DNA from: an uncultured Lachnospiraceae bacterium
GTDB taxonomy: Bacteria > Bacillota > Clostridia > Lachnospirales > Lachnospiraceae
Assembly: GCA_946626215.1 (NCBI GenBank)
Contig: CAMOUD010000007.1
Location: forward strand, 1-39,421
Direction of reading: 5' to 3'
Length of the DNA stretch: 39,421 nucleotides
Part shown: piece by piece, positions 10,776 to 19,527 of the stretch
How positions within the stretch are numbered: the first letter of the stretch is position 1
How the letters are laid out: the number at the start of each line of letters is the position of its first letter
Position numbers and translations under genes: made by a program
The notes under the pieces: generated by a model
Told to the model about the DNA's origin: nothing
The model's database searches: none
Seen by the model: the letters and a program-made list of their open reading frames with translations, nothing else

Positions 10776-11879
10776 ATGTACAGACTGATCCACTGCGCCG
10801 ATCTACATCTGGATTCCAGCCTCCGGGGCATCCTCCCGCCCCGGGAGGCCGCCGTCCGCCGCCAGGAGCTGACGGCCGCCTTCCTGTCCCTGGTGGACTC
10901 CGCCGTCTCCCTGGAGGCGGACGCGGTCCTGATCGCCGGGGACCTCTTTGATACGGAAAGGGTCTCCGCGGCCGCGGCTTCGGCCGTCTCCGCCGCCCTC
11001 CGGGACCATCCGGAGATCCTCTTCTTCTATCTGCAGGGCAACCATGACCAGGGGTCCTTTACCGGGTCCCTGGAGGAGATCCCCGACAACCTTGTCCTCT
11101 TCGACCACAGCTTCCGCCGCTTCCGGCTGGCCCCGGGCCTGGTCCTGACAGGGGCGGAGCTTCCCCCTCCCCCGGGCCGGGAGGAGGCCTTCTGGGACTC
11201 CCTGGTCCTGGACCCTTCCGACTACAACATCGTGGCCCTCCACGGCCAGCTGGTCAAAGGCCGGACGGCCTCCGGTCCCCTGCACATTCCTGCCGGCGCC
11301 CTCTCCGGCCGGGGCATCGACTACCTGGCCCTGGGCCATATCCACAGCCACAGGGCGGGCCGCCTGGACGCCAGGGGGATCTGGTGCTATCCCGGCTGCC
11401 TGGAGGCCAGGGGCTTTGACGAGACCGGCCGGCACGGCTTCGTGGTCCTGGACATAGACCCGGACCTCCGGAAGGCGGAAAGGCGGTTCGCGGAGTCCGG
11501 CGGCAGAAGGGCCCTGGAGGTCAGCTCCGACCTGACGGGCCTGACAGACAGCGCCTCCATGGAGAGGGCCATCCGGGAGAGCCTGGACAGGGAGGGGGCC
11601 CGGCCGGAGGACCTGGTCCACGTGGTCCTGGAGGGAGACCTTCCCTATGACTGCGAGATGAGCCCGGACCTCCTGCGGGCCAGGCTCTCCTCCCTTTACT
11701 ACCTGGTCCGGCTTACCGACCGGACCCGCTTTGCCGTTGACTACAGCCGAAGCGCCGGCGATCCTTCCCTCCGGGGCGAATTCATCCGCCTGGTCAGGGC
11801 CGATGATTCCCTGACCGAAGAGGAGAAGGCTGCCGTGATCCGCTGCGGGATCCTGGCCCTTGAGGGCGAAGAGGTGTGA
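10776..11879 (+). CDS. YhaO/SbcD-like metallophosphoesterase (DNA repair exonuclease)
   Basis: The 367-residue protein carries the Mre11/SbcD-type phosphoesterase motifs: Asp9 and His11 in CADLHLD, GDLFD at 55-59, GNHDQ at 88-92, a central ALHGQ near residue 153 and GHIHSH near residue 190. These residues hold two metal ions and cleave DNA ends. The C-terminal part is the capping and ATPase-binding region. Its length and its close link to the next gene match the YhaO-YhaN pair of Bacillus more than the longer SbcD of E. coli. AAGGAG lies just before the ATG at 10776. It is the first gene of a two-gene plus-strand operon. Confidence 0.9.
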   Translation: MYRLIHCADLHLDSSLRGILPPREAAVRRQELTAAFLSLVDSAVSLEADAVLIAGDLFDTERVSAAAASAVSAALRDHPEILFFYLQGNHDQGSFTGSLEEIPDNLVLFDHSFRRFRLAPGLVLTGAELPPPPGREEAFWDSLVLDPSDYNIVALHGQLVKGRTASGPLHIPAGALSGRGIDYLALGHIHSHRAGRLDARGIWCYPGCLEARGFDETGRHGFVVLDIDPDLRKAERRFAESGGRRALEVSSDLTGLTDSASMERAIRESLDREGARPEDLVHVVLEGDLPYDCEMSPDLLRARLSSLYYLVRLTDRTRFAVDYSRSAGDPSLRGEFIRLVRADDSLTEEEKAAVIRCGILALEGEEV

Positions 11880-11881
11880 CC

Positions 11882-13612
11882 ATGCGGCTTCTTTCCTGCC
11901 ACATCGAGAACTTCGGAAAACTGCATCAGAAAGAGATCCGCTTCGATCCTTCCCTCCATGTGACGGCGGCGGAGAACGGGTGGGGCAAGTCCACCCTGGC
12001 CGCCTTCATCCGGGTCATGTTCTATGGCTTTGACGGAGAGGGCCGCCGGGATCCGGTACGGAACGAACGCCTCCGCTATGCCCCCTGGCAGGGCGGCCCC
12101 TACGGGGGGACCCTGTCCTTTACGGCGGGCGGCAGGGCCTACCGGGCCGAGCGGACCTTCGGGACCAGGAAGAGCGGGGACAGCTTTGTCCTCATCGACC
12201 TCCGGACCGGCCTTGCCTCCGACGCCTTTTCCGAGGACCTGGGCCGGGACCTTTTCGGCATCGACCAGGCCTCCTTCCGGAGGACCCTCTTCATCGGCCA
12301 GAGGACCCGCCAGGCTGAGCCCACGGGGGACATCCGGGCCCGGATCGGCCGGGACCTGCCGGAGGCCGGGGACCTGGCCGCCTGCGACAGGGCCCTCCCC
12401 ATGCTGGAAAAAAAGAAAAAGGCCCTGGCCCCCGACCGGGCCTCCTCTCCCATCCGAAGGTGCAGGGAGGAGACCGCGGCCCTGCATGCCCGGGCCGCCT
12501 CCCTGGAGAGCCTCCGGGAAAGGGAGGCCGGGGAGCGGGCAAAGGTCCTTTCCCTGGAGGAAGACCTGGCCGCGGCCCGCAGGGACCTGGAGGGCCTGGA
12601 AAAGGCCATGGCGGAAGGTCCCCCGGCCGGTCCCGTGGAAGGGACCGAAGGACGGATCCGGCGTCTGGAAGAAGTCCTGGCCAGGGAGGAAGAGCGCCTC
12701 TCCCTCCTGGAAGGGCAGCAGGAAGAAGCCCGGGAGGGACCGGAAGAGGCAGTGCCCCCTCCCTTCCCGGCAGCCGCCCTGATCTGCCTGGCCGCCGCCC
12801 TGGTCCTCTTTCTTCTGGACCAGCGCCTTCTCTCGGCTCTCTGCCTGGGAGCCGGCATCCCGGCCCTCCTCCTGGCCTTCCGGGACCTCAGGAAGAAAAA
12901 GGAAGACAGGGACGGCCTCCCTGCCTCCGATGAGGAGCTCCGGCGCCGGGAAGAGCGGGTCCTGGCCCTCAGGGAGAAGCTGGCCCGCCTGAAGGCCCGG
13001 CAGGCCCCTGCCGGGGAAGATCCCGCTTCCCTTGCCGCCTCCTTCGGGGCCCTCTCCCGGAGGATCCTGGCCCTGGAGACCTCCCTGGACCGGGAAAGGA
13101 GCCGGCTGGAGAGCCTTGTCTCCATGCGGGAGGAGGCGGAGGAAGCGGCCGTCTCCTATGAAAAAAGCTGCAGGGAGCTTTCCTCCCTGCAGCAGCAGTA
13201 CAAGATCCTGGATAAGGCCCTGGTCCACCTGACCGAAGCCAGAGACCGGTTCCAGGCCCGGTGCGCGGCCCCCTTCGAGACCGCCTTTGCCTCCTATTAC
13301 GGGGCCCTTTCCGGCGGGGAGCCCTCCTCCTTCGAGACCGACGCCGCCCTCTCCGTTTCCATGCGGGAGGGGGGACAGGTCCGGGACGAAGGCCTTCTCA
13401 GCGAAGGGACCCGGGACCTGGTCGCCCTCTGCCGGCGCCTGGCCATGGCGGACGCCATGTACGGCGGCCTGGACAGGCCCTTCCTGGTCCTGGACGATCC
13501 CTTTGCCGACCTGGACGATGACTCCGTCCGGGCAGGCCTTGCCCTGGTCCGGCAGCTGGCCCAGGACCGGCAGGTCCTCTATTTCACCTGCCATTACAGC
13601 CGGATCCCCTGA
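11882..13612 (+). CDS. YhaN-like AAA ATPase (SbcC/Rad50-type) with membrane hairpin
   Basis: The 576-residue protein is an SMC/Rad50-like ATPase. The N-terminal Walker A is ENGWGKST (31-38). A long charged coiled coil surrounds a hydrophobic hairpin at about residues 295-338, which probably crosses the membrane, as in YhaN. The C-terminus has the signature LLSEGTRDL (near 505), Walker B FLVLDDPF (534-541) and the D-loop ADLDD. It should pair with the preceding nuclease in processing DNA ends. I prefer the ATG at 11882, with GAGG 8 bases upstream, over the GTG at 11876, which overlaps the previous stop codon. The gene ends exactly where the oppositely oriented kinase gene ends. Confidence 0.88.
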   Translation: MRLLSCHIENFGKLHQKEIRFDPSLHVTAAENGWGKSTLAAFIRVMFYGFDGEGRRDPVRNERLRYAPWQGGPYGGTLSFTAGGRAYRAERTFGTRKSGDSFVLIDLRTGLASDAFSEDLGRDLFGIDQASFRRTLFIGQRTRQAEPTGDIRARIGRDLPEAGDLAACDRALPMLEKKKKALAPDRASSPIRRCREETAALHARAASLESLREREAGERAKVLSLEEDLAAARRDLEGLEKAMAEGPPAGPVEGTEGRIRRLEEVLAREEERLSLLEGQQEEAREGPEEAVPPPFPAAALICLAAALVLFLLDQRLLSALCLGAGIPALLLAFRDLRKKKEDRDGLPASDEELRRREERVLALREKLARLKARQAPAGEDPASLAASFGALSRRILALETSLDRERSRLESLVSMREEAEEAAVSYEKSCRELSSLQQQYKILDKALVHLTEARDRFQARCAAPFETAFASYYGALSGGEPSSFETDAALSVSMREGGQVRDEGLLSEGTRDLVALCRRLAMADAMYGGLDRPFLVLDDPFADLDDDSVRAGLALVRQLAQDRQVLYFTCHYSRIP

Positions 13613-15664
13613 TCAGCCCCTGTCCGTCCCCTTCAGGAGGCGGCGGATGGTGGAGTTCAGGACCCGGATGTCCAGAGGCTTGGTGATGTGGGCGTTCATG
13701 CCGGCCTGGAAGGACCGTTCGATGTCCTCCGCGAAGGTATTGGCCGTCATGGCCAGGATCGGAATGGCGGCCGCGTCCTCCCTGTCCATCATCCGGATCT
13801 GGCGGGTGGCCTCATAGCCATCCATGATGGGCATGGCCACATCCATCAGGATCATATCGTAGTAGCCCGGACGGGAATTGCGGAACATGGCTACGGCTGC
13901 CAGGCCGTTGCCCGCGATCTCTACCCGGGCTCCTTCCATTTCCAGGAGCTCCTTGAGGATGTCCGCGTTGATCATGTTGTCCTCGGCCGCCAGGAAGTGG
14001 AGGCCTACCAGAGGAGATTCCCTGTCATCGGCGTTCTGGTGCCGGCCGCCCGCGAAGCTCAGTTCCTTGTCCTCGATGATCCGGCGCAGGGCGGAGACAT
14101 AGAAGGGCTTGGCCAGAAGGGCCAGGACTCCGGCCTTCCGGGCCTGCTCGGTCAGGGGATCCGTTTCGGCCGCCATAAGAAAGAGGGCAGGCATATCCAC
14201 CCAGGCCATGGTCTGGATGCTCCTGGCCACGTCCAGGCCGCTCATGCCCTGGATGTTCATGTCCAGAAGGACGATGTCATAGACCTTGCCGTCCATCCGG
14301 GCCTGCTCGATCAGCTGAAGGCCGCCGTAGCCGCTGGTGGTGCAGACGGTCTCGATGCCGATGCCTTCCATCAGGTCCTGGATCCTGGCGGATTCCATGA
14401 TGTTCTCGTCAATGACCAGGATCCGGCTGATGCCCCTGTCCTTCCAGAAGTCATCATTGCCCTGTTCAATGGTCTGCAGGCGGATGGTCACCATAAAGAC
14501 CGATCCCTTGCCGGGCTGGCTCGCGACCTGGATCTGGCCGTCCATGAGTTCCACCAGCTTCTTGGTGACCGCGAGGCCCAGGCCCGTGCCTATGCTCGTC
14601 GTACGCCTGCCGGCCCCGAAGGGCTCGTAGAGGGACCGGAGGGTCTCATCGGACATGCCGATGCCGTCGTCTCTGACCTCGAATACGATATCCGTAAATT
14701 CAGGATCGGGCGTTTCCACCGTCCTGACAGTGAATTCCACATGGCCGCCGGCCCGGGTATAGGTCACGGCGTTGGTGATCAGGTTCATGAGGACCTCGCG
14801 GATCCGGCCCCGGTCGCCCAGGAAGACGTCCCGGGAGACTCCCTCGGAAGCGGCCGTAAAGGAAATGTTCCGGCCTGCCGCCAGGGTCCTGGAGACGCCG
14901 CAGATGTCCTCCGTCAGGCTCTGGAGAGAGAATTCGCTCATATCCAGGGAATGGTTCCCTCCGTGGGCCCGGCTCATCTCCAGCACGTGGTTCAGAAGGC
15001 TCATGAGGGTCTGGCAGGAAATGCTGATGTTGCCGGCGTATTCCAGGACCTTCTCGGGATTGTAGGGATTCTTTCTGAGCAGGGTCACATAGCCGGTAAT
15101 GGAGCTGATGGGGACCCGGAAATCATGGGACATGGAGGCCAGGACGTCGCTCTTGGCCTGGCTGGACCCCTCCACCACGTCCAGGATCTCCCGGACCCTC
15201 TGGCCCAGCTGGTCCTCCGTGGTCTTGTCCAGCATGAAGAGGATATAGGAGTCCCTGTCTCCCAGCCGGGTATGCATGAGGCTGATCTGATAGAGAATCA
15301 CCTCTCCCGTCTTCTGGTGACGGAATTCCCCCATCCTTTCAATGCCCTCACCGACGCCGATGGACATCATGTCCTCCACGGTCACGGCGGCGTCCGGCGA
15401 GGATGTGCAGGCAAAGAGGACCCGGCAGTCCTGCATCAGGGCCGTCCTGTCCAGGCCCAGGGCCTCCTCCACGTTGTCGGTGAAAAAGTCCGCCGAAAAC
15501 CCTCTGCCGGAAAAGATACCGATCAGGTTCCTGGAGCCGCCCACAAGGGTATCGAACATCCGCTCTCTGTACCGGATCTCCTCTTCCGCTTCCCGGAGCA
15601 TGGCCTTGAGCCGCGCGTTCTCCCGGATCAGCGCCCGGATCTGTCTGTCAGAAAGATTTACCAT
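13613..15664 (-). CDS. soluble hybrid histidine kinase with two receiver domains
   Basis: The 683-residue protein has no transmembrane helix. A short coiled coil (1-35) and a PAS-like sensor region (about 36-150) are followed by a HisKA domain with His180 in SMSHDFRVPISS. The HATPase domain has its N box at 285-302, DDGIGM at 332-337 and GTGLGLA at 359-365. Two receiver domains follow: one at about 413-530 (phospho-acceptor Asp468, Lys519) and one at about 554-678 (Asp608, Lys662). It would sense a cytoplasmic signal and pass phosphate within itself; no output domain or cognate regulator is next to it. The ATG at 15664 has GGAAGGG upstream; the upstream ATG at 15754 lies at the predicted transcription start and lacks a ribosome binding site. 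Confidence 0.9.
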   Translation of the reverse strand: MVNLSDRQIRALIRENARLKAMLREAEEEIRYRERMFDTLVGGSRNLIGIFSGRGFSADFFTDNVEEALGLDRTALMQDCRVLFACTSSPDAAVTVEDMMSIGVGEGIERMGEFRHQKTGEVILYQISLMHTRLGDRDSYILFMLDKTTEDQLGQRVREILDVVEGSSQAKSDVLASMSHDFRVPISSITGYVTLLRKNPYNPEKVLEYAGNISISCQTLMSLLNHVLEMSRAHGGNHSLDMSEFSLQSLTEDICGVSRTLAAGRNISFTAASEGVSRDVFLGDRGRIREVLMNLITNAVTYTRAGGHVEFTVRTVETPDPEFTDIVFEVRDDGIGMSDETLRSLYEPFGAGRRTTSIGTGLGLAVTKKLVELMDGQIQVASQPGKGSVFMVTIRLQTIEQGNDDFWKDRGISRILVIDENIMESARIQDLMEGIGIETVCTTSGYGGLQLIEQARMDGKVYDIVLLDMNIQGMSGLDVARSIQTMAWVDMPALFLMAAETDPLTEQARKAGVLALLAKPFYVSALRRIIEDKELSFAGGRHQNADDRESPLVGLHFLAAEDNMINADILKELLEMEGARVEIAGNGLAAVAMFRNSRPGYYDMILMDVAMPIMDGYEATRQIRMMDREDAAAIPILAMTANTFAEDIERSFQAGMNAHITKPLDIRVLNSTIRRLLKGTDRG

Positions 15665-15759
15665 TTTTTCAGCCCTTCCGTGTCTGGTGGAGCCAGACAA
15701 AGTCTCTTCCTCTGCCGGATTTCCCGCCTGTGCCGCGCCGGCACAGACTTTCATGTTTT

Positions 15760-15788
15760 ATTATAGCGAAGTATCCTGTAAATAGCAA
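15760..15788 (-). promoter_or_regulatory. promoter of the hybrid histidine kinase gene
   Basis: On the minus strand -35 TTGCTA (15788-15783), 17 bases, then -10 TATAAT (15765-15760). It overlaps the last codons of the upstream helical-repeat gene and gives a leader of about 90 bases. Confidence 0.75.
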
Positions 15789-16453
15789 TTGACGGCTCTG
15801 ACACCCAGGTCGCCGCCCAGGAGCCGGACCAGCCTTCTTCTGGCTCCGGAAATGACCTGGTCCGCCTTGCCCGGCTCTCCCGCCTGCCGGTGGGCCCGGG
15901 ACAGACGAAGGAGGGTGATCCCCAGGGCCATCTCCTCATAGTTCCCGCTCAGCCTGAGCCGGCGGACGCTCTCCTCATAGACCCCGACCGCCTCTCCGGC
16001 TCTTCCGGCCGCCATAAGGCACCTGGCAAGGTCATGCTCGGCCCGAAGGAGCACATCGGGATAGAGGGAACCGAAGCCCTCCAGGGAATCCCTGAGGACC
16101 TCCGCCTCCTCCAGGCCTTCCTGCCCCCTGTCTTCTGTCAGCAGGGCCAGGACCAGGAGGTGCCTGGCGTGGAGCTGGGCCGTGGAGTCGGGCTCTGTCC
16201 CCTTCCAGTCTCCTGCCAGCTCTCCGCAGATCCGGACCAGACGGGGATCCTCCTCCTGAAAGAGCCTGTAGAGGCTCTCGGAGAGAAGGACGAACTCCTC
16301 CTCATAGACAGAGGCCTCATGGCCCATGCCCTTTCCGGCTGCCCGCCGGCAGTCGGCGCGGACTCTTTCCGCCGCCTTCAGGACCAGGCCGGCGTCCGCC
16401 CTGCCCCTTGCCTTTTCCACTTTTTCCAGCGTTCTGTCCCGGAACAGGTCCAT
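15761..16453 (-). CDS. alpha-helical repeat (TPR-like) protein of unknown function
   Basis: The 230-residue protein is soluble and almost all helical, with alanine, leucine, arginine and glutamate in a pattern like tetratricopeptide repeats, clearest in 'LRAEHDLARCLMAAGRAGEAVGVYEESVRRLRLSG' split over residues about 135-175. Such proteins usually act as binding scaffolds. I chose the ATG at 16453 because GGAGGGG is 5-8 bases upstream. The gene begins 14 bases after a terminator that closes the cysteine synthase gene, so it either depends on readthrough or has a promoter inside that region. It lies just upstream of the kinase gene, whose promoter overlaps its 3' end; a functional link is possible but unproven. 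Confidence 0.65.
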   Translation of the reverse strand: MDLFRDRTLEKVEKARGRADAGLVLKAAERVRADCRRAAGKGMGHEASVYEEEFVLLSESLYRLFQEEDPRLVRICGELAGDWKGTEPDSTAQLHARHLLVLALLTEDRGQEGLEEAEVLRDSLEGFGSLYPDVLLRAEHDLARCLMAAGRAGEAVGVYEESVRRLRLSGNYEEMALGITLLRLSRAHRQAGEPGKADQVISGARRRLVRLLGGDLGVRAVNCYLQDTSL

Positions 16454-16466
16454 GGCTCCCCTCCTG

Positions 16467-16505
16467 AAAAAAACAGGCAGTGAAAGAGGTCCCTTCACTG
16501 CCTGT
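16467..16505 (-). terminator. intrinsic terminator after the cysteine synthase-like gene
   Basis: ACAGGCAGTGAA (16473-16484) pairs perfectly with TTCACTGCCTGT (16494-16505), followed on the minus strand by seven T (16473-16467). It starts 11 bases past the stop codon of the cysteine synthase-like gene and ends 14 bases before the next start codon. Confidence 0.93.
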
Positions 16506-16515
16506 ATGGTTTTCC

Positions 16516-17445
16516 TCAGCCTCCGAACAGAGGTGTACTGAAATACCGCTCTCCGGTATCGGGAAGAACGGTCACGACCCGCTTGCCGGGTCCCAGCTCT
16601 CTGGCCAGGTCCAGAGCCACCTTGACGTTGGTGCCGCTGGAGATGCCGCAGAGGATGCCCTCTTTTCTGGCCAGGTCCTGGGTCACCCGCATGGCTTCGG
16701 AGTCCGTCACGATCTGGATCCGGGAATAGATCCGGGTATCCAGGATATCGGGGATCAGGCCGTCGCCGATGCCCATCTGGAGATGGGTCCCGATGCTGCC
16801 TCCGGAAAGGATGGCGGCGTGCTCAGGTTCACAGGCGCAGATCAGGATGTCGGGATTGGCCTCCTTCAGGACCATGCCGATGCCGGTGATGGTGCCGCCG
16901 GTGCCGACGCCCGAACAGAAGGCGTCAATGGGGCCGTCCACCTGCTCCAGGATCTCCCGGCCCGTATGCTTTAAGTGGGCCAGGATGTTGTCGGTATTGG
17001 AGAACTGGTTGGGCATGAAGACCCTGGGGTCCTCCCTGGCCATCTTTTCCGCCAGGGCGATGCAGTCCTCGATGCACTTGCCGATGTTGCCGGCGTCATG
17101 AATCAGCTTTACCTCGGCTCCGTACTGGGAGACCAGGTAGCGGCGCTCGATGGATACGGAATCGGGCATGATGATGATGGTCCGGTAGCCCTTTACGGCG
17201 CCGACCAGAGCCAGTCCGATGCCCTGGTTGCCGCTGGTGGGCTCCACGATGACGGAATCCTCTCTCAGGTCTCCCCTGGCTTCCGCCTCCTCGATCATCT
17301 GCAGGGCGGTCCTGGTCTTGATGGATCCGCCGATGTTCATGCCTTCATATTTTACAAGGACCTCCGCGTCCTGAGGACCGGTCAGTCTGTTGAGGCGGAT
17401 CATGGGGGTCTGGCCCACCGCCTCCAGTACGCTGCTGTAGATCAT
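16516..17445 (-). CDS. cysteine synthase family PLP enzyme (CysK-like)
   Basis: The 309-residue protein belongs to fold-type II PLP enzymes. Lys43 in NIGGSIKTR is the PLP Schiff-base lysine, EPTSGNQGIG (68-77) is the substrate-carboxylate loop, and GVGTGGTITG is the PLP-phosphate loop. The C-terminal GISSGTNV and PDTGERYFST segments are typical of O-acetylserine sulfhydrylase. It probably makes cysteine from O-acetylserine and sulfide. Two changes from the classic sequence, SIKDR to SIKTR and TSGNTG to TSGNQG, suggest a variant subgroup, so the gene symbol is withheld. The ATG at 17445 has GGAAGAAAAG upstream. The gene has its own promoter and terminator. Confidence 0.87.
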   Translation of the reverse strand: MIYSSVLEAVGQTPMIRLNRLTGPQDAEVLVKYEGMNIGGSIKTRTALQMIEEAEARGDLREDSVIVEPTSGNQGIGLALVGAVKGYRTIIIMPDSVSIERRYLVSQYGAEVKLIHDAGNIGKCIEDCIALAEKMAREDPRVFMPNQFSNTDNILAHLKHTGREILEQVDGPIDAFCSGVGTGGTITGIGMVLKEANPDILICACEPEHAAILSGGSIGTHLQMGIGDGLIPDILDTRIYSRIQIVTDSEAMRVTQDLARKEGILCGISSGTNVKVALDLARELGPGKRVVTVLPDTGERYFSTPLFGG

Positions 17446-17507
17446 TCTTTTCTTCCGCTTTCTCTTAGGATGAATGCCCTGCCGGGGACCGGCAGAGGCA
17501 CTCATAC

Positions 17508-17536
17508 ATTATAAAAGAGAGCGGACGTTCCTGCAA
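17508..17536 (-). promoter_or_regulatory. promoter of the cysteine synthase-like gene
   Basis: On the minus strand -35 TTGCAG (17536-17531), 17 bases, -10 TATAAT (17513-17508). The short leader holds a perfect 7-bp hairpin, CTGCCGG/CCGGCAG (17479-17495), without a T tract. Confidence 0.8.
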
Positions 17537-17571
17537 CAAGATCTGACATATGATCAGACTTCCGAAGGGCT

Positions 17572-19443
17572 TCAGACATTCTTTACAAAGAGGCAGCGGA
17601 TGGCGTTCAGGACGCAGAGGACCATGACGCCCACGTCCGCGAAGATGGCCAGCCACATGCCGGCGACTCCCAGGGCCCCCAGGAGGAGGCAGAGGAGCTT
17701 GACGCCGATGGCGAAGTAAATATTCTCCCGGACGATCCGGAGGCACTTGCGGGCGATCCGGATGGCCTTGGCGATCTTGCGGGGATCGTCGTCCATGAGG
17801 ACCACGTCCGCCGCTTCAATGGCCGCGTCGGACCCCAGGGCTCCCATGGCGACTCCGATGTCCGCCCGGGCCAGGACAGGGGCGTCGTTGATACCGTCTC
17901 CCACAAAGGCCACCCGGTTCCTCTCGCCGGACCCGGCCAGGAGCTCTTCCACCCTGGCCACCTTGTCCTGGGGCAGGAGCTCGGCGAAGACCTCGGTGAT
18001 CCCCACCCGGTCCGCCACGGCCCTGGCGGTACCCGCCAGGTCTCCCGTCAGCATGACGATCCGCCGGACGCCCGCCTTCTTCAGGTCGGCCACGGCCTGG
18101 GCCGCCCCGTCCTTGATCTCGTCCTCAATGACGATGTGGCCCGCGTAGGCATCGTCCACCGCCACGTGGACCACGGTCCCCGCGGAATGGCATTCGATCT
18201 CGGAAACGCCCAGCTTTTCCATGAGCCTGGCGTTGCCGCAGGCCACCATCCGCTCGTCCACCCGGGCCCTGACGCCGTGGCCGCTGATCTCCTCCACGTC
18301 CCGGACCCTGGCAGGGTCCGTCTTCTTCCCGTAGGCGGCCTGGAGGCTCATGCTGATGGGATGGGAGGAGTGGCTTTCGGCATGGGCCGCGTAGTCCAGC
18401 AGGGCCTCCTCTCCCATGGAGGCGTGATGGATCCCGGTCACGGCAAAGCTGCCCCGGGTCAGGGTCCCGGTCTTGTCCAGGACCACGGTCTTTACGTCCG
18501 CCAGGGTCTCCATGTAGTTGGAGCCCTTGATCAGGATGCCCGCGCTGCCGGCTCCTCCCAGGCCTCCGAAGAAGCTTAAGGGGATGGAGACCACGATGGC
18601 GCAGGGGCAGGAAATGACCAGGAATGTCAGGGCCCGGTAGATCCAGTCGGTAAAGAGGGGATCCATGCCGAGGGCCAGGCGGACCAGGGGCGGGACCAGG
18701 GCCAGGGCCAGGGCGCCGTAGCAGACGGCAGGCGTATAGACCCTGGCGAACCGGGTAATGAACTGCTCGGACCTGGACTTGCGGGAGCTGGCGTTCTCCA
18801 CCAGGTCCAGGATCTTCGAGGCTGTGGATTCCTCGAACTCCCTGGTGGTCCGGATCCGGAGGACGCCGGACATGTTGATGGAGCCGGACAGGACCTCATC
18901 GCCCTCCCGGACGGTCCGGGGCCTGCTCTCGCCGGTCAGGGCCGCCGTATCCAGAGAGGAGGTCCCCTCCAGGACCAGGCCGTCGATGGGGACCTTTTCC
19001 CCGGGATTCACGACAATGACCGATCCCGTTTCCACGTCGTCGGGGTCGGTCTTTTCCACGCCGTCCTCCGTTTCCAGGTTGGCGTAGTCCGGCCGGATAT
19101 CCATCAGGTCCGTGATGGACCTGCGGCTTTTGCCCACGGCGTAGGACTGGAAAAGCTCGCCGATCTGGTAGAACCACATGACGGCCACGCCTTCCGTATA
19201 CTCGCCCAGGGCCATGGCGCCGATGGTGGCCACGGCCATCAGGAAATTCTCGTCAAAGACCTGCCGGTTCCGGATCCCCCTGAAGGCCTTTCTGAGAATG
19301 TCATAGCCCACGATCAGGTAGGGGACCAGAAAGCAGGCAAAGCGGACCAGGGGATGTCCCTCCAGGGGCAGGAAAAAGATCAGGGCCATGAGAAGGCCTG
19401 CGGCTATGACCCGGATCAGGAGATTCTTCTGTTTCTTGTTCAT
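17572..19443 (-). CDS. P1B-type heavy-metal ATPase (Zn/Cd/Pb efflux, CadA/ZntA group)
   Basis: The roughly 623-residue protein pumps divalent metal out of the cell at the cost of ATP. It shows the metal-binding CPC motif (279-281, SCPCAIV) in a transmembrane helix, the phosphorylated Asp323 in DKTGT, the actuator TGES, the HP motif in SSHPIS that marks P1B pumps, and GDGINDAP. An Asp in the last helix pair (IFADVGVMVL) fits the zinc/cadmium/lead group. It lacks the N-terminal HMA domain; a separate 72-residue HMA protein is encoded just upstream. I prefer the ATG at 19443, which has GGAG 9 bases upstream; the ATG at 19449 is too close to it. An ArsR/CadC regulator and matching operators adjoin. 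Confidence 0.93.
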   Translation of the reverse strand: MNKKQKNLLIRVIAAGLLMALIFFLPLEGHPLVRFACFLVPYLIVGYDILRKAFRGIRNRQVFDENFLMAVATIGAMALGEYTEGVAVMWFYQIGELFQSYAVGKSRRSITDLMDIRPDYANLETEDGVEKTDPDDVETGSVIVVNPGEKVPIDGLVLEGTSSLDTAALTGESRPRTVREGDEVLSGSINMSGVLRIRTTREFEESTASKILDLVENASSRKSRSEQFITRFARVYTPAVCYGALALALVPPLVRLALGMDPLFTDWIYRALTFLVISCPCAIVVSIPLSFFGGLGGAGSAGILIKGSNYMETLADVKTVVLDKTGTLTRGSFAVTGIHHASMGEEALLDYAAHAESHSSHPISMSLQAAYGKKTDPARVRDVEEISGHGVRARVDERMVACGNARLMEKLGVSEIECHSAGTVVHVAVDDAYAGHIVIEDEIKDGAAQAVADLKKAGVRRIVMLTGDLAGTARAVADRVGITEVFAELLPQDKVARVEELLAGSGERNRVAFVGDGINDAPVLARADIGVAMGALGSDAAIEAADVVLMDDDPRKIAKAIRIARKCLRIVRENIYFAIGVKLLCLLLGALGVAGMWLAIFADVGVMVLCVLNAIRCLFVKNV

Positions 19444-19464
19444 GATCATATTCTCCGTACAGAA

Positions 19465-19508
19465 GGGCCATGTGAGCGCGGATCTCTCCGGCTGTCCTCA
19501 CACGGCCC
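19465..19508 (-). other. intercistronic hairpin between HMA protein and metal ATPase genes
   Basis: GGGCCATGTGAG (19465-19476) pairs with CTCACACGGCCC (19497-19508): 12 base pairs in the minus-strand RNA, one of them G-U. Only a weak T-rich stretch follows. It may be a partial terminator, or a stabiliser giving more HMA protein than pump. Confidence 0.6.
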
Positions 19509-19527
19509 CTTCCCGTCAGCTTCTTTA

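Noticed and set aside
11741-13594. A 617-codon minus-strand frame opposite the YhaN-like gene
   Set aside because: It is low in complexity (Gly/Pro/Gln-rich) and overlaps a gene with clear Walker A, signature and Walker B motifs on the plus strand.
17514-17571. Hairpin TCTGA/TCAGA after the metal ATPase considered as its terminator
   Set aside because: The stem is short and no T run follows, so the end of this transcript was left open.
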